Below, piece by piece: positions 58,048 through 64,000 of a stretch of DNA of 64,000 nucleotides. Each line of letters opens with the position of its first letter. The first letter of the stretch is position 1. The translations under genes were made by a program, and so were the position numbers. This DNA is from Allium sativum. Lineage: Eukaryota; Streptophyta; Magnoliopsida; Asparagales; Amaryllidaceae. A model generated the notes under the pieces. That model had not been told where the DNA came from. It did not search any database and saw only the letters and a list, made by a program, of their open reading frames with translations. The stretch is taken from assembly GCA_030737875.1 (NCBI GenBank), contig CM060912.1, forward strand, positions 209,759,231 through 209,823,230. The letters are read 5' to 3'.

Positions 58048-58616
58048 AAAACTTTTCATCCCCGAAAAGGAACAAAGTCGAAAGTGGTTTGATTAATCAA
58101 CTCTACGTTCGATCTGGCTTCCATTCTCCAACTTTTCAGTTTTTGAGAATTTTCAAATTCTTCAAAAATTTGGCTAACACCCTAAATTTTCGAAAAATTT
58201 CGCCATAACCTCCCCTGCACCGGGAGCCACGAGAAAATCCCAAAATTGCCATATAGGCCTTCTGATCTCAAAAAGAAAAAGCCAATCGGCTCATAAAATC
58301 ATCATCACCCAAACAAAACACTAAATTATAGTAAACATGTACCTATTTGTTGGGCAAACAAATTTTATTCTCTGCTCTAGCCTCCTTGCTATGACCTGTT
58401 CAATGTAAGTACATGTATATGCAAGCAAATGTGACCAATTTTCAATACAATTCACTATTCGGTTCAATTTGGCATAATGGTTCAAAATTATTAAACAAAT
58501 AAACAAACAACACAACCAACAATCAATTAGTGGATTAGAGTTTCAAATTCATAATTTTGATACGTATACAAAAATCATGTTTTGATGCCAATTCACAACA
58601 ATGTATTCTAGCTATA

Positions 58617-58829
58617 TTAGTATTGGTTCTCACACCAGTCTGATGGAATTATATAGAAACCACACCTTCGAAACACGAACATAAATATTGATGATGCCAT
58701 GGTCATTATCAACATTATCTCCGGGCGACTAGAGCGTGATTCTATATCTATCCAGTATATTAAAACTTCGAATATACGTTCATGACGCGTATATGCAAAA
58801 CCTTTATATACTCGATTGTCCAAATTCAA
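58617..58829 (-). CDS. Small reading frame in B2 interior 2 (hypothetical)
   Basis: 70 codons, two residues different from the interior 1 frame by eye (ESRSS for ELRSS, CENQY for CENQN). Same reservations apply. Confidence 0.22.
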   Translation of the reverse strand: MNLDNRVYKGFAYTRHERIFEVLIYWIDIESRSSRPEIMLIMTMASSIFMFVFRRCGFYIIPSDWCENQY

Positions 58830-59037
58830 AATGAATAAATATTCAAATACGTATAAAATGGTTTAAATTTTCAAAATAAAATTGTTTTCATTTGAAAAAT
58901 ATACTCTTCACACTCGTTCTAGGTACTACTGATCCCATCTCCAACGAGTCATTCTAATTGGATATTACTAATCCAATATCTGATGAATTCTTTCGTATGG
59001 TTCTAATGTGTCTTGTTCTCGAGCTCTGTAAACCAAA

Positions 59038-59049
59038 GCTCGGATACCA
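59038..59049 (-). other. Primer-binding site, B2 interior 2
   Basis: Minus strand TGGTATCCGAGC: one mismatch to consensus, at a different base from the interior 1 site. Confidence 0.88.
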
Positions 59050-59051
59050 AC

Positions 59052-62000
59052 TGTAAGAACCCGTAACTTCCCCGTGAAGGAAAGCACGAATACTTTGAGA
59101 ACACGACAAAATAGAACGCAGACGGAAGAACATTTCATTGTTATTACAACAATTCCATCAGATACAAGAATATACAGAGTATAAATGAATAAATTACATT
59201 CGACAAATATCAGAGATTACAATAAATTACATATCAGCGGAAAAATATACAAAAGCACAACTGAAAGTGATACACGGATACAGTGCTTTCCAAGCATCGT
59301 TCCAGCTGTAAATCAGGACCCTGTGAATATAAATCTGAAAATCCAAAACTACTAGCTGCCCATGCGGAAAATAGGGGCACCCAGAGTTTAGGTTAAAACA
59401 ATAAACTCCAGGTCAGTCATGGGACTGGTGTGAGAACTAAAACAGTTATTAATATTGGTTTTAAAGTTTGGTAAATCAAGGGACCATGCCGTATAACACG
59501 GAACGGGTTTACTCCCAAGAATACCAGTGCATAGAACAAACAGCGCAATGCTAAATGAAGAAAAATGAAGCTGTTATAAGGCCCAGGTCCCATCACATAA
59601 TGCAACGCAAGCCGGAGGATAGGGTTTTCCCTTATAACAGCCAAAGCATGCTTGATACGTTTAAAACACATTCTTTGATACTATTATAGGTGTATAGTGT
59701 CAAAACAATTTCAATCATAAATATCAATCATAGACGACATGGGTACCATATATCATGTCGCCATACTAGTTCTACAATTAAAACCGCAATATCACGTATT
59801 GGAAATTGGATTTCCGTCATGAGTCGAAGCAAGGGGCAAACTCCTCTCCGCGTTCGAGACACTCTAGCAATTCCTCAGGACCGCACACAGCAATCCCCTG
59901 GATCCTCCAAGGCCGGTCCTCTCTTACTTTTGAGGATTGGAAATACCTGAACACACGTTTCTCGGTCCATACAGACCTATAATCGAGGCGCCTCGTATCC
60001 AACAACCACACAGGTGAAAAGTATATAAATGTCAGGGCTGGTAGGTCACTGACACTACCATAGCTAGAAAGAAACATCGTGCACTCCTTGGGTCTGTATC
60101 CCGTTTTTGACTCATACCGAGGTGTGAGGCTCGCGAATTCACGTTATACACAAAGCTATGCCACACAGGCCGTGCTTTGATCAACAACCACAAGACTTTG
60201 CTTTTCAACAGAAACCCTTATCAATTGCCACTTACGCGTGCCACACTGACAATTCACTCCATGCGACTGATGTCCATCGATATACAACCTCTGAGCTCGT
60301 ATGTCTCAGAGAAGGGCGTTAAGCAAGAGAATAAATTCTCTGCCGCCAAACAGATGTATATTTAATAGAGATCAATCAACACGGAATAAAATCCAATGTC
60401 AGACACATAATCCATTTACAAGTTCGTTCTGGGTCTGAACGAAACCGGAGGCACTTTCCTCGCATATCCATCCATCTCCAAGTACGTCTGGACGATCACC
60501 AACTGTTTCCCTCATCCTGGGTGTACAGCCCAATCAAGATCATCAGTAATCACCCAAACGATGTGAAGACTTCCGGTCTTCGACCACCGTCTTCATCTTT
60601 GACATCTCGTCGAATCGGTTATTCAGAATGGGTATAAACCCAGCCTTTTTGAATATCCAACGTATATGATAAACAAATGTTACACAAACACAACAAACGC
60701 CTCAATCCAATTCAGAATATTCTTTTATTCACAAAATCACATTCTTAGGGAAAGGTTCCCATTAATTTTATCCATGATAAATTCTTCTAAATTTATTCTT
60801 TAATCTTCCTTTGGATATCATTTCAAACCATATCATGGTTTTCCAAACTAGTCGGGATTAGCGAACCACACCGAAGTAATTATTCATTTTATTTCCCAAT
60901 CCCAACCTATATATCCCATGGAGAAAACTGGTAATACTCCACATCTAACACCACGGTGTTATCGGTAAAATTAATTACCATTTCACGTTCAAATCTAATT
61001 AAAGATTTAACTATCGCTTTGGAGAAAAACTGGTGGTACTCCATTCTCGATCACCTTTCAGATTTGATAATTTAAATAATCAATTCACTTTTTAATCTAA
61101 TTAAAGATTCATTAAAACTCCACTTAGTTTCAATCTTTTCAAAAATCAATATCCTTCCTTTAACTGGGTTAAAGAACCAATGTCATCTAAAACACGATTC
61201 ACGACAAACCCAAATCATATTTGATATTAAATACAAGGCTCTGAATAGAAATTATATCGGCTTATATTCAATATCAAATTCTGAAACCAACATATATCGT
61301 ATTGGAAATAACGATATAAAATATTTCTTTCAAATTCCCATAACAATATATGTATAGTCACGAAATCTAACATCGAAATATTCTGAAGATAATTTCGATT
61401 CAACTCCAGTCCAATTCACGTATTGGGAATACTGATTATTTTTAAAATCACTTTCAAATTCAAATTATTTATTTCAAAAATAAATTGATTTTAATTCTAG
61501 TTCAAAACTAGTTCATTTCGATAAAAATCTATTTTTATCATTTCAAATGTGGAGTTTTTCATCCCAATTTTTTCCAAATCATTTCTTATGATTTTACACA
61601 AATTATAGATATTTTTAATAATTTTATGAAGGCCCGTACAGTCGATTTCCATCAACGGCCATCGAACTGCACTTACAGCGACCTTTTCTAAATTTGATTT
61701 GGACATAATTCCAAATCCAACCGTTAGATTTCAAATTTCTAGTATTCATTGGAAAGCTCTTTTCGATACGAACCCAACGGTTCTGGTTTTAGGAGAATTC
61801 GACGGACGGATCTCCCGCAACGTCAATTCGAAGTTAATGGTCGAAATTCACGAACTGCCGCGGCGCGGCGCGTTCTATTCAGGCCATTATATATATAATA
61901 TATGTATTATATATATTTCGTCGATTTCCTTTTAAAATGTATTTTATAAATCGTTTTAAATTCGTTTTCAAAACCATTTCAACGCTACATTCAATTTCAA

Positions 62001-64000
62001 ATCCGTTTGATTTCAATTCAATTCGAATTCATTTCAATTTTATTTAATTCGAATTCAAATTCGTTTCAATTCAAATTCTAATTCGTTTCCATTCAATTCA
62101 ATTTGAATTTACCTTCTATTTAATTCAATTCGAATTCATTTCAAATTGATTTCAATTCAATTTCAGTTTGTTTTAAATTTCATTCAAAACGATTTCAATT
62201 CGTTTTTAATTCAACTTCAATTTAATTCAATTTGAATTCATTTCTATTCAATTCGAATTCAAATTCACTTTCTATTCAATAAAAATTCTAATTCACTTTC
62301 TATTCAATTCAAATTCTAATTCACTTTCTATTCAATTCGAATCGAATTCATTTTCTATTCGATTCAAATTCATTTCAAATTGATTCAATAAAATTTCAAT
62401 TTTAATTTTAATCTAATTCAATTTGAATTTCATTTCAAAATATTAAATTTTGAAATCACTTTTCAATATTCATTATAAAACGAATAAAATCGATATAAAC
62501 ATCGTTCGCGTCAAAATAACGCATCTCTAATCCACACGGCTTTATATTTTTCAAAAACTTCTTTATTCTATTCAACAAATGAATATTTATTCTATTCAAC
62601 ACATGAATCTATATTTCTTTCAACACACCACTATTTTTGTTATGTAAAATATTTTATAAAACTATGGTATCTATCGTTTGATTTTAATTAGACTCCACCG
62701 TGATGTAGTTCTAATTTTAAATATGACAAAGATGTGAATTTTATTATTAAAATGTTTTACTCAACACATAAATATTTTCAACACATGAACGTCGTCAACA
62801 CATGACTATTTTTATATTCAACACATGAATTTTCTTTTATAATATTCATTATTTTCCCGATTGGAATGAGGCCCAGTCAATCACCATATAACGTTAATTA
62901 TATGGATTCCATACAACACATGTATATAAATAGCAACGATAAATAATCAACAATCATCCAAAGTGCACCACACAACTGCATAAGCATCAAATATAAATAA
63001 TTAACGCTTACACAGTCTGTCGACCAATCGATCGACATACAATTAAATAATTGGGATTAGTGTACCCAAATATCATCCCAACACCCGTGTGGGGTTTCAA
63101 ATCAACAAACACATATTTTTATTTGTGCAGTTGGGTGATGTGTAAAATTTATCGACCCAATCAATATCGGACAAATCAGTGTATATAAACAAATCGGCCG
63201 ATTTGTTTATAAATATTTATTTATTCACTTTCACGTTAAAAATTATATTTTTAACGATAATTACTTTATTTCAACACATGAATTTATTTCATTATCTATT
63301 TCACATCAACTTCACAAACAAATTTTCACAACACATCAAACAAGCATACAAGTCATCCATGGTCTGTGGATGACGGGTGTCGGGTGCGGCTAAGCACCGT
63401 CTCCATCCTAGTATATATATAACTAGAAAAAAGAAATTTAGAGTGAGAAGTTCTCACCGATATCCAACTCCACGACACTTCATTTATAGAAATCTTCGTC
63501 GTTCTCGCCTTTTGTCACTTTCGCTGCCCGTATTCTCTACATATGTAAAAATCGAATTTTTACTTCGCTATTCAATATATAAAAATCGAATTTTTACTTC
63601 GCTATTCAATATATAAAAATCGAATTTTTACTTCGCTATTCAATATATAAAAATCGAATTTTTACTTTGCTATTCAATATATAAAAATCGAATTTTTACT
63701 TTGCTATTCAATATATAAAAATCGAACTTTTACTTTGCTATTCAATATATAAAAATCGAATTTTTACTTTGCTATATGGGTAAAAATTCTATTTTTACAT
63801 CGCTACTATATAGATAAAAATTCTATTTTTACCACGCTATTCTCTATACAAATGTTTCTTCTTTTCAAAAATAAATATTTCTCCTTTTCCTACTTTAAAA
63901 ATGTCGTCTTTCTCTACATAAAAATAGTATTTTTATATCTTCTACCATATAATGGTCATATTTTTAACACTTCTATAATGTAAAAATCATATTTTTATCC
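59052..64000 (-). repeat. B2 LTR 3, partial (runs off the window)
   Basis: 4949 bp of an expected 6.3-6.5 kb. Same block order; TA tract 61888-61917, minisatellite 63542-63776. Whether another interior follows cannot be seen. Confidence 0.9.
63542..63776. repeat. 34-bp minisatellite, 7 units (LTR 3)
   Basis: Same unit as 48673-49080; the first three junctions have CTTCGC, later ones CTTTGC, as in a polarised array. Confidence 0.92.

Larger units (their letters stand above)
58035..59051 (-). other. B2 interior 2, non-coding
   Basis: 1017 bp. PPT at 58035-58047 and PBS at 59038-59049 bound it. Confidence 0.88.
44217..64000 (-). mobile_element. B2 tandem array: LTR-interior-LTR-interior-LTR
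   Basis: Three LTRs (44217-50683, 51720-58034, 59052 to beyond the window) separated by two similar interiors with complete PPT and PBS. The middle LTR serves as 5' LTR of one unit and 3' LTR of the other. There is no target duplication or foreign DNA between units, so this is one tandemly multiplied element, as made by unequal recombination between LTRs, not separate insertions. No protein-coding capacity recognised. Confidence 0.9.

Overview
This window looks like intergenic nuclear DNA of a seed plant, probably a eudicot (inferred from AT-rich background, chromovirus-type Ty3 retrotransposons and initiator-Met tRNA primer sites). I find no convincing intact host gene. Almost all of the 64 kb is nested or tandem LTR retrotransposon sequence, which I resolved from long direct repeats, TG...CA ends, primer-binding sites (PBS), polypurine tracts (PPT) and 5-bp target-site duplications (TSD).

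Layout. (1) 1-14671: a plus-strand LTR of a giant-LTR family (called B here), its left part outside the window, split by a young minus-strand chromovirus at 214-10335. That chromovirus has 3.27-kb LTRs, one open gag-protease-RT-start frame (5215-6876), no RT core, RNase H or integrase core, and two diverged copies of the integrase tail/chromodomain. (2) 14672-15156: a short non-LTR stretch with a broken reading frame. (3) 15157-19920 and 40818-42000: element C, a 4.45-kb LTR, a PBS and a non-coding interior. (4) 19921-40812: element B1, inserted in C (TSD AGGTT on both sides), with about 6.4-6.5-kb LTRs around only 1.04 kb of non-coding interior. Its 5' LTR is split by a 6974-bp solo LTR of a related family (D, 24078-31051, TSD GTCGA). 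(5) 42001-44216: part of a minus-strand B LTR. (6) 44217-64000: a minus-strand tandem array LTR-interior-LTR-interior-LTR of subfamily B2, running off the right edge.

How the parts work together: A, B1, B2 and C share the initiator-Met PBS and a similar post-PBS motif; A, B1 and B2 also share a chromovirus-like PPT. B and C encode no proteins in this window, so they are probably non-autonomous (LARD-like) elements moved by chromovirus enzymes supplied from elsewhere. The chromovirus copy here is itself defective, yet its two LTRs are almost identical, so it too was probably moved in trans and recently.

The most interesting signals are structural. A ~90-nt motif with two nested stems occurs in LTRs of three families, always in the same orientation relative to the element and with compensatory stem changes. 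A ~46-nt hairpin is repeated six times in one B LTR, also with paired changes. LTR D carries about 3 kb of successive short hairpins whose stem sequences drift while pairing is kept. These suggest structured RNA or DNA modules in giant LTRs that deserve computational testing.
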